Source: Rhodospirillum sp. UBA1311
GTDB lineage: Bacteria > Pseudomonadota > Alphaproteobacteria > Rhodospirillales > Rhodospirillaceae
DNA length: 6,492 bases
Direction: 5' to 3'
Assembly: GCA_002307145.1 (NCBI GenBank)
Contig: DBTR01000057.1
Coordinates: 1-6,492, forward strand
Shown: positions 1-5,319 of the stretch, in pieces
Layout: the number at the start of each line of letters is the position of its first letter
Numbering within the stretch: position 1 is the stretch's first letter
Program-made: the position numbers and the translations under genes
Notes under the pieces: model-generated
Database searches by the model: none
What the model was told of the DNA's origin: nothing
What the model saw: the letters and a program-made list of their open reading frames with translations, nothing else

Positions 1-1572
1 GTTGCGGACGCCGAGCTGGCTCATCGCGCGATGGCGGTCTTCCGTCTCGCGCACCGCCCATTTCAGCGCCACCACCGCCTTGCCGGGATCGGTGACCACC
101 GGCGCGAGGAGGTGGGGGATGCCGTCGTAGACCGAGAGTTCGAGCATCTTCGGGTCGATCATGATCATCCGGCACTGCTCCGGCGTCAGGCGATAGAGCA
201 GCGAGAGGATCATGGTGTTGATCGCCACCGACTTGCCCGAGCCGGTGGTGCCCGCGATCAGGAGATGGGGCATGCGGGTGAGGTCGACGTACTCCGGGCC
301 GCCGCCGATGTCCTTGCCGAGCGCGAGGCAGAGCACCTGCGGCGACTTGACGAAGGAATCCGAGGTTAGCAGCTCGCGCAGATAGACGGTTTCGCGCCGC
401 GCGTTGGGCAGCTCGATGCCGATCACGTTGCGCCCCGGGATCACCGCGATGCGGGCCGAGACCGCGCTCATCGAGCGGGCGATGTCGTCGGCGAGGCCGA
501 CGACGCGCGAGGTCTTGGTGCCCGGCGCGGGTTCGAGCTCGTAGAGGGTGACCACCGGGCCGGGGCGGATCTTGACGATCTCGCCGTTGATGCCGAACTC
601 GCTCAGCACCGAAATCAGCAGGCGGGCGTTCTGGGTCAGGCTTTCGTCGTTGGTCTTCGGCCCGCCGCCCTGGCGCGGCAGGGTCAGAAGGTCGAGGGGC
701 GGCAGCTCGAAAGCGCCCTTGGCGCGGCGGCCGAGAGGCAGGCGGCCCTGACGGGCGCGTTGCGCTTCCTTCGGGGTTTGCGCGGGCTCGGGGATGCGAT
801 CGACGATCGGCTCGTCGTCGACCTCGTCCTCCGCATCGAGGGCGAGCACGCCGTCGATCCCCGGCTCCTGGCGCTTCGGTTCGCGCGGCACCGCGACCGG
901 CGCGCGGCGCTTGCGCGCCGCCGGGCTCGGCTCGGGCACGCGCACGCGGGCGGCGAGGCGGAGCGGCAGGGCGAGCGCGCGGGCGGCGTGGGCCCAGACC
1001 CTGGGCGCGACCGCCGAGGCATAGGCGAGCATCATCAGCGCGAGCGGCAGGCCGAGGCCCCAGGCGGCGACCGAGGGCAGCCAATCGGGCAGGGCGCGGA
1101 GCAGCGGCGCGAGGTTCTGGCGCAGCACCGCGCCGAGCGCGCCGCCCCATCCCGCCGCGACCGGCGCCTGGTTGGCCCAGGGCACGTAGGCGAGCGCGGC
1201 AGTCAGCGGCGGCATCGCGAGGAACAGCACCAGGGCGCGCAGCATCAGCCGCTCCGCCGGGCGGAGGAGGGTCCAGCGTACCCCCCAGGCGGCGACGACG
1301 AAGCACAGCGCCCATGCGCCGAGGCCGAGGCCCTGGTAGAGCGCATCGGCGGCGATCGCGCCGGGCACGCCGAGGAGGTTGTTGACCGAGGCGTTGGAAA
1401 CGGTGTTCCACGACGGATCGCCGGGGGAATGGCTGCCGAGTGCGACGCCGGCGGCAACCGCCAACCCGATCACGCACAGCCCGAAGGCGCGGATGCCGCT
1501 TTGCCGCAACAGGCGTGACAAAGATTCGGGCAAGAACCGGCGCGAGGCGGAGCTGGCGTGGGATCGGGCCAT
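1..1572 (-). CDS. ftsK: DNA translocase FtsK, N-terminal 524 residues (cut by window edge)
   Basis: FtsK is a septum-anchored, ATP-driven double-stranded DNA pump that clears chromosome ends from the division site and supports dimer resolution. Seen here: hydrophobic segments at about residues 26-44, 84-99, 109-128 and 165-185 (the usual four-helix membrane anchor), a charged Pro/Arg/Glu-rich linker at about 205-300, then the start of the motor. The motor shows the family signature around IRPGPVVTLYELEPAPGTK (about 335-353), Walker A GTTGSGKS at 441-448 and Walker B MIMIDPK with Asp473. It stays in frame to base 1, so the C-terminal motor part and any gamma DNA-reading domain lie outside the window. 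The start at 1572 is chosen for its Shine-Dalgarno: the upstream gene ends TGA and the bases TGAGGAAATCC lead straight into ATG, so the ribosome site overlaps the previous stop. This suggests translational coupling to the aminotransferase. Confidence 0.97.
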   Translation of the reverse strand, partial: MARSHASSASRRFLPESLSRLLRQSGIRAFGLCVIGLAVAAGVALGSHSPGDPSWNTVSNASVNNLLGVPGAIAADALYQGLGLGAWALCFVVAAWGVRWTLLRPAERLMLRALVLFLAMPPLTAALAYVPWANQAPVAAGWGGALGAVLRQNLAPLLRALPDWLPSVAAWGLGLPLALMMLAYASAVAPRVWAHAARALALPLRLAARVRVPEPSPAARKRRAPVAVPREPKRQEPGIDGVLALDAEDEVDDEPIVDRIPEPAQTPKEAQRARQGRLPLGRRAKGAFELPPLDLLTLPRQGGGPKTNDESLTQNARLLISVLSEFGINGEIVKIRPGPVVTLYELEPAPGTKTSRVVGLADDIARSMSAVSARIAVIPGRNVIGIELPNARRETVYLRELLTSDSFVKSPQVLCLALGKDIGGGPEYVDLTRMPHLLIAGTTGSGKSVAINTMILSLLYRLTPEQCRMIMIDPKMLELSVYDGIPHLLAPVVTDPGKAVVALKWAVRETEDRHRAMSQLGVRN

Positions 1573-1580
1573 GGATTTCC

Positions 1581-2807
1581 TCATGCGGAGTTGGCGGAAT
1601 CGTCGAGAATGCGGCGCAGCACGCCGAGCGCCCGCGTCACCCGCTCTTCGTCGTGAACCATCGCGATGCGGACGAAGCGGTGGCCGAGGTTGCCGTCGGG
1701 CGCGCCCGGGTCGTCGGCGGTGAGGTAGCGGCCCGGCACCACGCGGATGCCGCCCTCGCGCCAGAAGCGCTTGGTCATCGCCTCGCCGTCGCCGACGTCG
1801 AGCCACAGGAAGAACCCGCCCTGCGGCCGGAGATAACCGGGATAGCCCGCGAAGATCCGGTCGGCGGCGGCCACCAGCCGCGCGTAGTGGGCGCGGTTCT
1901 CCACAACATGGGCGTCGTCGTCCCAGAGCGCCACCGAAGCGGCGGCGAGCGGCATCGGCATCTGCACCGAGGCGTAGGAGCGAAGCTTGAGGAACGCCTT
2001 CAGGAGCTTGGCGTCGCCCGCGACGAAGCCGGAGCGCAGCCCAGGCGCGGAGGATCGCTTCGACAGCGAATGAAACACCACGACGTTGGCGAACGGGTCC
2101 TCGCCCGGCGCGGCGGCTTTGATCGCCGCATTCAGCCCGGAGGGCGGCGGCGGCCCGAAGTACAGCTCGGAATAGCACTCGTCGCAAGCGAGGACGAAAT
2201 CGTAGCGGCGCGCGAGGCGCACCAGTCCGGTGAGGCGTTCGAGGTCGGCCTGCGCGCCTTCCGGATTGCTGGGCGAGCAGAAGATTGCGAGCGCGGTGCG
2301 CTTGAGGATCTCCGGATCGACGGCGGCGAAATCGGGGAGGAAGCCGGTTTCCCGGGAGGCGGGCACCAGAACCGCCTCGGCGCCGCTCATCTCGGCGGCG
2401 GCGCGGTAGACCTGGTAATAGGGGTTCGGCATCAGCATCACCGGGCGCTGGCCGGCCTTCTCCGCCGGGATCGCGACCTGGGAGAAGAGATACAGCGCCT
2501 CGCGCGAGCCGGTGGCGGAGAGGACGTTGCGCTCCGGATCGACCGCGCCCGCGGGCAGGCCGAAGCGCCGCGTCAGCCAGCGGGCGCAGGCGGCGCGCAG
2601 CTCGGGCGTGCCTTCGTTCGGCGGGTAGCGGTTCCAGAGGTGCGCGTGGGCGGCGACCACCTCGGCGATCAGCGGCGGCGGCGCGAGTTGCGGCTCGCCG
2701 ATCGACATCGACAGCGGGGTTTCGACCTGGGTGGCGACGGGATCGAGAAGTTCGCGCAGGCGGACGAACGCGCTGCCCGGCAAACGCTCAAGAGCGGGAT
2801 TGACCAT
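1581..2807 (-). CDS. PLP-dependent class I/II aminotransferase, DapC-like
   Basis: A 408-residue fold-type I aminotransferase, full length for the family. Visible motifs: the ring-stacking region around NPYYQVY (128-134), SPSNPEG with Asn181, ACDECY with Asp209 (binds the PLP pyridine nitrogen), the Schiff-base lysine Lys250 in HSLSKRS, the following PGLRSGF, and Arg380 in RFVRIAMV as the likely substrate-carboxylate binder. The HSLSKRS...PGLRSGFVAGD arrangement resembles N-succinyl-diaminopimelate aminotransferases (DapC) of proteobacteria, which act in lysine and peptidoglycan precursor synthesis. That substrate is an inference; an alanine- or aspartate-type activity is possible, so no symbol is given. 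The start at 2807 is supported by AAGGAA about 5 bases upstream of ATG. It is the first gene of an operon with ftsK, 8 bases apart, and a TTGATC-17-TATACC promoter lies at 2852-2880. Confidence 0.9.
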   Translation of the reverse strand: MVNPALERLPGSAFVRLRELLDPVATQVETPLSMSIGEPQLAPPPLIAEVVAAHAHLWNRYPPNEGTPELRAACARWLTRRFGLPAGAVDPERNVLSATGSREALYLFSQVAIPAEKAGQRPVMLMPNPYYQVYRAAAEMSGAEAVLVPASRETGFLPDFAAVDPEILKRTALAIFCSPSNPEGAQADLERLTGLVRLARRYDFVLACDECYSELYFGPPPPSGLNAAIKAAAPGEDPFANVVVFHSLSKRSSAPGLRSGFVAGDAKLLKAFLKLRSYASVQMPMPLAAASVALWDDDAHVVENRAHYARLVAAADRIFAGYPGYLRPQGGFFLWLDVGDGEAMTKRFWREGGIRVVPGRYLTADDPGAPDGNLGHRFVRIAMVHDEERVTRALGVLRRILDDSANSA

Positions 2808-2851
2808 GCTATTCCTTGGCCGAAGGTGCGGCGAATGACGACATGATCAAG

Positions 2852-2880
2852 GGTATAGCCGAAAAACCCGGCCAGATCAA
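2852..2880 (-). promoter_or_regulatory. Probable sigma-70-type promoter of the aminotransferase-ftsK operon
   Basis: On the minus strand, TTGATC (2880-2875) and TATACC (2857-2852) are separated by exactly 17 bases, each matching 4 of 6 consensus positions. Transcription would start near 2845, leaving a leader of about 38 bases before the ATG at 2807. The -35 element lies in the loop of the terminator hairpin of the upstream unit, so the two signals overlap. Promoter assignment is by pattern only. Confidence 0.5.
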
Positions 2881-2893
2881 AAATCCTGCCGGG
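2862..2893 (-). terminator. Intrinsic terminator of the small membrane-protein gene
   Basis: Read on the minus strand, CCCGGC (2893-2888) pairs perfectly with GCCGGG (2872-2867). A further 3-bp pairing lies inside the loop (2885-2883 with 2877-2875), and TTTTT follows at 2866-2862. It begins about 20 bases after the TAA of the 156-residue membrane protein, the position expected for that gene's terminator. Confidence 0.75.
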
Positions 2894-2912
2894 TCGTCGT
2901 CGCCTGCGCCGG

Positions 2913-3383
2913 TTAGTGGAAGAATGCCTGGGTCAGTTCGTAAAGCTTCGCCGGCGGCAACAGGTAGATCGCGCCGAGCACCAGCATCGGCAGGCCCGTG
3001 CCGAGGAAACGCACCAGCCAGCGGATCGGCTGGTCTTCCGGCGTCAGCATGAACCAGTTAAGCACCGCGAGGCCGATCGAGACAGCGAGCAGGCCGACCT
3101 CGCCCATCCCCAGCACCGGCGGCACCGCGAGGCCGGTGATCGGCGCGGTGCGGTAGTAGACGATCCGGAGCGCGAAGAACAGGATCAGGAAGACGTTGAG
3201 GTAGCGTACGACCTTGCGCCGCGACTTGGTCAGGGTGACGCGCGGCGCGGTGCGCGAGGTGAGGAAGGCGACTTCCTCGTCGGTGAGTTCCTTGTCGATC
3301 GGGGACGTGCCGAACATGCCCTTCTTGTCCACGAACGGGATCTCGGGCTCGGCGGCCTTCTGCTTGTCGTCGCGGTCGGTCAT
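2913..3383 (-). CDS. Small three-helix inner-membrane protein, unknown function
   Basis: A 156-residue protein I do not recognise. The first about 55 residues are hydrophilic and charged (MTDRDDKQKAAEPEIPFVDK...), with no signal peptide. Three hydrophobic segments follow at about 61-77, 92-113 and 127-143, then a short tail ending in AFFH. The positive cluster KSRRKVVR (53-60) just before helix 1 suggests a cytoplasmic N-terminus. The start at 3383 is chosen because GGAGGAG lies about 6 bases upstream and a consensus promoter sits only about 30 bases before it. The same frame is open further upstream to 3671, but that extension would have to read across the promoter and a terminator, so it is rejected. 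Own promoter (3415-3443) and own terminator (2862-2893) make it a single-gene unit. Its role is unknown. Confidence 0.85.
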   Translation of the reverse strand: MTDRDDKQKAAEPEIPFVDKKGMFGTSPIDKELTDEEVAFLTSRTAPRVTLTKSRRKVVRYLNVFLILFFALRIVYYRTAPITGLAVPPVLGMGEVGLLAVSIGLAVLNWFMLTPEDQPIRWLVRFLGTGLPMLVLGAIYLLPPAKLYELTQAFFH

Positions 3384-3414
3384 CGGGGCTCCTCCATGCG
3401 AACCTGCGCCAAGC

Positions 3415-3443
3415 CCTATAGCGCGTGAGGCCGCGCCTGTCAA
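3415..3443 (-). promoter_or_regulatory. Near-consensus sigma-70 promoter of the small membrane-protein gene
   Basis: On the minus strand a perfect TTGACA (3443-3438) and TATAGG (3420-3415) are separated by exactly 17 bases. Transcription would start near 3408, giving a leader of about 25 bases with GGAGGAG before the ATG at 3383. The -35 box sits between the arms of an inverted repeat, CGCGCC (3451-3446) and GGCGCG (3437-3432). It lies directly after a terminator whose T-run ends at 3452, so this unit is insulated from upstream transcription. Confidence 0.8.
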
Positions 3444-3451
3444 AAGGCGCG

Positions 3452-3483
3452 AAAAATGGCCCGGTGGACATGCCACCGGGCCA
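3452..3483 (-). terminator. Strong intrinsic terminator of a minus-strand transcript without a protein gene
   Basis: On the minus strand TGGCCCGGTGG (3483-3473) is followed by a 5-base loop (3472-3468), the perfectly complementary CCACCGGGCCA (3467-3457) and TTTTT (3456-3452): an 11-bp GC-rich stem with a U-tract. The plus strand has no T-run, so the direction is minus. No credible coding sequence precedes it on that strand, which implies a noncoding transcript ending here. Confidence 0.85.
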
Positions 3484-3610
3484 GAGTCTCGGGAGGAACA
3501 AACACTGATACTCAGGAAACCAAACCATCCCCGCAAATCGGGACGATCCGTCCAACGGGCTTCGAGAAAGAGGCGGGATGCCTCTGGAAAGCCTGTGGCC
3601 TCAGCACCTG
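3452..3610 (-). ncRNA. Candidate small regulatory RNA, about 160 nt
   Basis: This interval lies between a sigma-54-like promoter (3620-3636) and the strong terminator at 3452-3483. No protein gene is seen in it. In transcript order: a two-part hairpin, with outer arms 3593-3588 and 3563-3558 and inner arms AGAGGC / GCCTCT at 3585-3580 and 3574-3569; a GGACG/CGTCC hairpin with a 3-base loop (3553-3541); a CTGA/TCAG mini-hairpin (3515-3505); an apparently unpaired pyrimidine-rich stretch with TTCCTCCC (3498-3491); and the terminator. That layout, folded 5' part then an accessible anti-Shine-Dalgarno-like tract then terminator, is typical of base-pairing sRNAs. It matches no RNA family I recognise: I see no SRP RNA, tmRNA or RNase P signature, and 6S RNA is not supported. 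The 5' end is predicted from the promoter spacing and is uncertain by a few bases. Confidence 0.55.
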
Positions 3611-3619
3611 CGCTAAGTA

Positions 3620-3636
3620 ATGCATAGCACGTGCCA
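3620..3636 (-). promoter_or_regulatory. Sigma-54 (RpoN)-type -24/-12 promoter
   Basis: The minus strand reads TGGCACG-TGCT-ATGCAT from 3636 to 3620. The invariant GG (3635-3634) and GC (3623-3622) are separated by exactly 10 bases, as in the sigma-54 consensus TGGCACG-N4-TTGCW; only the first T of the -12 element differs. Transcription would start near 3610. No good sigma-70 pair is seen at this spot. I did not find an obvious enhancer-protein site upstream, apart from the palindrome overlapping the -24 region. Confidence 0.5.
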
Positions 3637-3648
3637 TGTCTGACATGG
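3634..3648. promoter_or_regulatory. 15-bp perfect palindrome overlapping the -24 element
   Basis: CCATGTC-T-GACATGG has two 7-base arms around one central base. Its left two bases are the GG of the sigma-54-like -24 element on the other strand. A dimeric regulator bound here would be placed to block or modify that promoter. It could also be chance. The cognate protein is not identifiable. Confidence 0.35.
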
Positions 3649-3741
3649 GTGTTAAGTTTCAGTGAATTCAATGTGTTGATAAAAATTCAGCGTATCTGCG
3701 GGGATTTCCGCTAAACTGGGTGCATCAAAAATTGTCCAATC

Positions 3742-3756
3742 GTCAGCGTCGCTGAC
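3742..3756. repeat. 15-bp perfect palindrome in an AT-rich gap, possible operator
   Basis: GTCAGCG-T-CGCTGAC is a perfect inverted repeat with a single central base. Imperfectly complementary AT-rich runs (CAAAAATT at about 3726-3733 and AAATTTTG at 3758-3765) extend it outward. It lies about 85 bases upstream of the acetyltransferase ATG. It may be an operator, or a weak terminator on the plus strand, where the following T-run is only four bases. Confidence 0.35.
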
Positions 3757-3839
3757 TAAATTTTGTGCGGAAGGGTGGGTTGCCCGCTTTCGCGGCGGCA
3801 TCCCCGGCCCGGCGAAGCGCCGCACGGAGGATGGGAATC

Positions 3840-4400
3840 ATGCCAGTGCTGACAAGGCGTTGGCTGCAATGGCCGAAGCTCCGCACGGCGCGTGCGCGGC
3901 CGAGTCTCGGGGCGTCCGCCGAGGGTTGCCCGGATATCGGATTCCTCGCCGACGACGACCGCCACTTCGAACTCTTCGCCGGATGGCTGCACGCGCAGTG
4001 GAGCGTACCGCGCGGGGAAAGCCTGGAAACTCGGCGCCTCGCGTTGCGCGCCCAGATGCGCGTCGATCGTCTGCCGGTTGCGCTCACCGCCTATTGGCAA
4101 GGCAGTCCGGCGGGAATCGTCAGCCTGCGCCGCCACGACCTGCAAACCCGGCTGCGGGTCGGGCCCTGGCTTTCCGCACTTTATGTCGACGAAGCGATGC
4201 GCGGGCGGGGCATCGGCCGCGCGCTGGTGGACGCGACGCTGCGGCTCGCCGCGTGGCTCGACCATCCGGAGGTCTGGCTGTTCACCACCGACCGGGCAAC
4301 GTTCTACGAACAGCTCGGCTGGGAGCGGATGCCGCCGAACCCCGAGGAACGCCGCCAGATTCCCGAACCCGAGGTGTTCCGCCACCCGACCGGCGTCTAG
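3840..4400 (+). CDS. GNAT-family N-acetyltransferase
   Basis: A 186-residue acetyltransferase that would transfer acetyl from acetyl-CoA to an unknown amine. The GNAT core is clear: strand beta-4 LSALYVDEAM (111-120), the acetyl-CoA pyrophosphate loop R121-G-R-G124-I-G126 (the R-x-x-G-x-G motif A) followed by helix RALVDATLRLA, and late motif FYEQLGWERM (155-164), whose Tyr156 is the usual general acid. The first about 30 residues are an Arg-rich extension before the fold begins. The start at 3840 is preferred because GGAGG lies 9 bases upstream. The ATG at 3831 is too close to that site, and a GTG at 3765 has no ribosome site. It stands alone on the plus strand. Its stop overlaps that of the convergent Trm112 gene. 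Substrate cannot be told from sequence; a small-molecule or protein amine are both possible. Confidence 0.9.
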   Translation: MPVLTRRWLQWPKLRTARARPSLGASAEGCPDIGFLADDDRHFELFAGWLHAQWSVPRGESLETRRLALRAQMRVDRLPVALTAYWQGSPAGIVSLRRHDLQTRLRVGPWLSALYVDEAMRGRGIGRALVDATLRLAAWLDHPEVWLFTTDRATFYEQLGWERMPPNPEERRQIPEPEVFRHPTGV

Positions 4401-4591
4401 CGGTGGCGACGGTCGACGGGCGGAAACCGCCGCGCTTCCTCGACCAGCATGATCGGCACGCCGTCGCGGATCGGATAGGCGATGCCGAGGGCGTCGTTGA
4501 CGAGTTCGAAGGCCTGCCGGTCGTAGCGCAGCGGCAGCTTCGACATCGGGCAGACCAGCAGGGAGAGCAGCTTCGGATCGACTTCGGTCAT
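4397..4591 (-). CDS. Trm112 family protein (UPF0434, YcaR-like)
   Basis: A 64-residue protein with the bacterial Trm112 pattern: DPKLLSLLVCP (5-15), LRYD near 21-24, LVNDALGIAYPIRDGVPIML (30-49) and EEARRF. In eukaryotes and archaea Trm112 is a small activating partner of methyltransferases that modify tRNA, rRNA and release factors. The bacterial role is less settled. Only one cysteine (Cys14) of the potential zinc site is present. The start at 4591 is preferred: GAGG lies 5 bases upstream and the length fits the family. An ATG at 4612 overlaps the stop of the preceding gene as ATGA and would add seven residues, but it has no ribosome site. It is the last gene of the cnoX-like / LON / Trm112 cluster, 17 bases after the LON-domain gene. 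Confidence 0.9.
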   Translation of the reverse strand: MTEVDPKLLSLLVCPMSKLPLRYDRQAFELVNDALGIAYPIRDGVPIMLVEEARRFPPVDRRHR

Positions 4592-4608
4592 GGAGTCCTC
4601 GGTTGGGG

Positions 4609-5277
4609 TCATTGCGGCGCGTCGCCGCCGCCGCCGGTGCCGACCGCGCCCATTTCCATCAGGGCGCAGAGCACGGCGTAGCGGCGTTCGAGGGTCGGGG
4701 CTTCGAGCAGCGCCTGTTTCTCCGGCGCTTCGAAGGGCAGCGCCATCGAGAGGGTCGAGACCAGCGACGGCAGCGCGAGGGCGTCGAGCGCGCGCAGGTC
4801 GATATCGAGCGCATGGGCCTCGATGAACCGCTTCAGGGTCTTCGCGAGCTTCTGCCGGGGCGCGGTGATCGTGCCGCCGCCCGGCAGCACGATGTCCTCG
4901 CGGAAGGGGGCGTAGTCGACCTTGAGGCGGCGGAAGCCTTCCTGCGGGTCGAGCTCCCCGACCACCTGGAAACGACAGATCCCGAGCAGGACGACGAACA
5001 ACTGGCGCGCGTCGGTCTCGGAGAAGTGGACGATCCGGCCAACGCTGCCGACCGAGTAGAGCGGCGGAGAATCACGGCCGTCCTCCTCGCTGAGCGGCTG
5101 GATCATGCCGAACAGCCGGTCGCCGCGCAGCGCGGCGTCGACGAGGGCGAGGTAGCGCGGCTCGAAGACGTTCAAGGGCAAGCGCCCGCCCGGCAGCACG
5201 ATCACCTGACTGAGGGGAAATACCGGCAAAACTTCCGGCAATTCCTCGTACCGCGTCGTGAACGGGTCCCTCACCAT
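4609..5277 (-). CDS. Standalone LON substrate-binding-domain protein
   Basis: A 222-residue protein consisting of the N-terminal substrate-recognition domain of Lon protease without the AAA+ ATPase or protease parts. Seen: LPVFPL (17-22), VLPGGRLPLNVFEPRY (27-42), GSVGRI (77-82), the core strand LLGICRFQVV (98-106), and a helical second half from about 140. A Gly-rich tail (GTGGGGDAPQ) ends it. No Walker motif or Ser-Lys dyad is present, so it cannot be a protease by itself. A substrate adaptor or chaperone-like role is inferred. The start at 5277 has GGAGG 4 bases upstream. The gene follows the cnoX-like gene by 42 bases and precedes the Trm112 gene by 17, so co-transcription is likely. Confidence 0.92.
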   Translation of the reverse strand: MVRDPFTTRYEELPEVLPVFPLSQVIVLPGGRLPLNVFEPRYLALVDAALRGDRLFGMIQPLSEEDGRDSPPLYSVGSVGRIVHFSETDARQLFVVLLGICRFQVVGELDPQEGFRRLKVDYAPFREDIVLPGGGTITAPRQKLAKTLKRFIEAHALDIDLRALDALALPSLVSTLSMALPFEAPEKQALLEAPTLERRYAVLCALMEMGAVGTGGGGDAPQ

Positions 5278-5319
5278 GCGCCCTCCAGCGGTTGTTCCCG
5301 GGGCGGTTCGCCGTCCGGG

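Noticed and set aside
760..1518. 252-codon plus-strand open frame opposite ftsK
   Set aside because: FtsK membrane and linker regions are continuous on the other strand; no ribosome site or family likeness here.
1440..2846. 468-codon plus-strand open frame opposite the aminotransferase
   Set aside because: Antisense shadow of a gene with all PLP-enzyme motifs; composition is the typical Arg/Gly/His-rich shadow pattern.
3452..3610. Candidate RNA as 6S, SRP or other known housekeeping RNA
   Set aside because: No SRP tetraloop domain, no tmRNA or RNase P core; the ends pair only partly and the 3' end is occupied by the terminator stem, unlike a 6S long bubble-containing rod.
3578..3616. 12-residue plus-strand ORF with an AGAGG upstream
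   Set aside because: Too short to support, no promoter seen, and it lies antisense to the candidate RNA hairpin, which explains the GAGG.
3384..3671. In-frame upstream extension of the small membrane protein (96 more residues)
   Set aside because: It would cross a consensus promoter, a strong terminator and the candidate RNA; the ATG at 3383 has the ribosome site and the extension has no recognisable content.
3765..3839. GTG start giving the acetyltransferase 25 more residues
   Set aside because: No ribosome site precedes it, while ATG 3840 has GGAGG at good spacing; the extra residues do not look like part of the GNAT fold.
4419..4431. GGCGG-AAA-CCGCC hairpin after the acetyltransferase
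   Set aside because: Only 5 bp and no T-run on either side; it lies within the Trm112 coding sequence.
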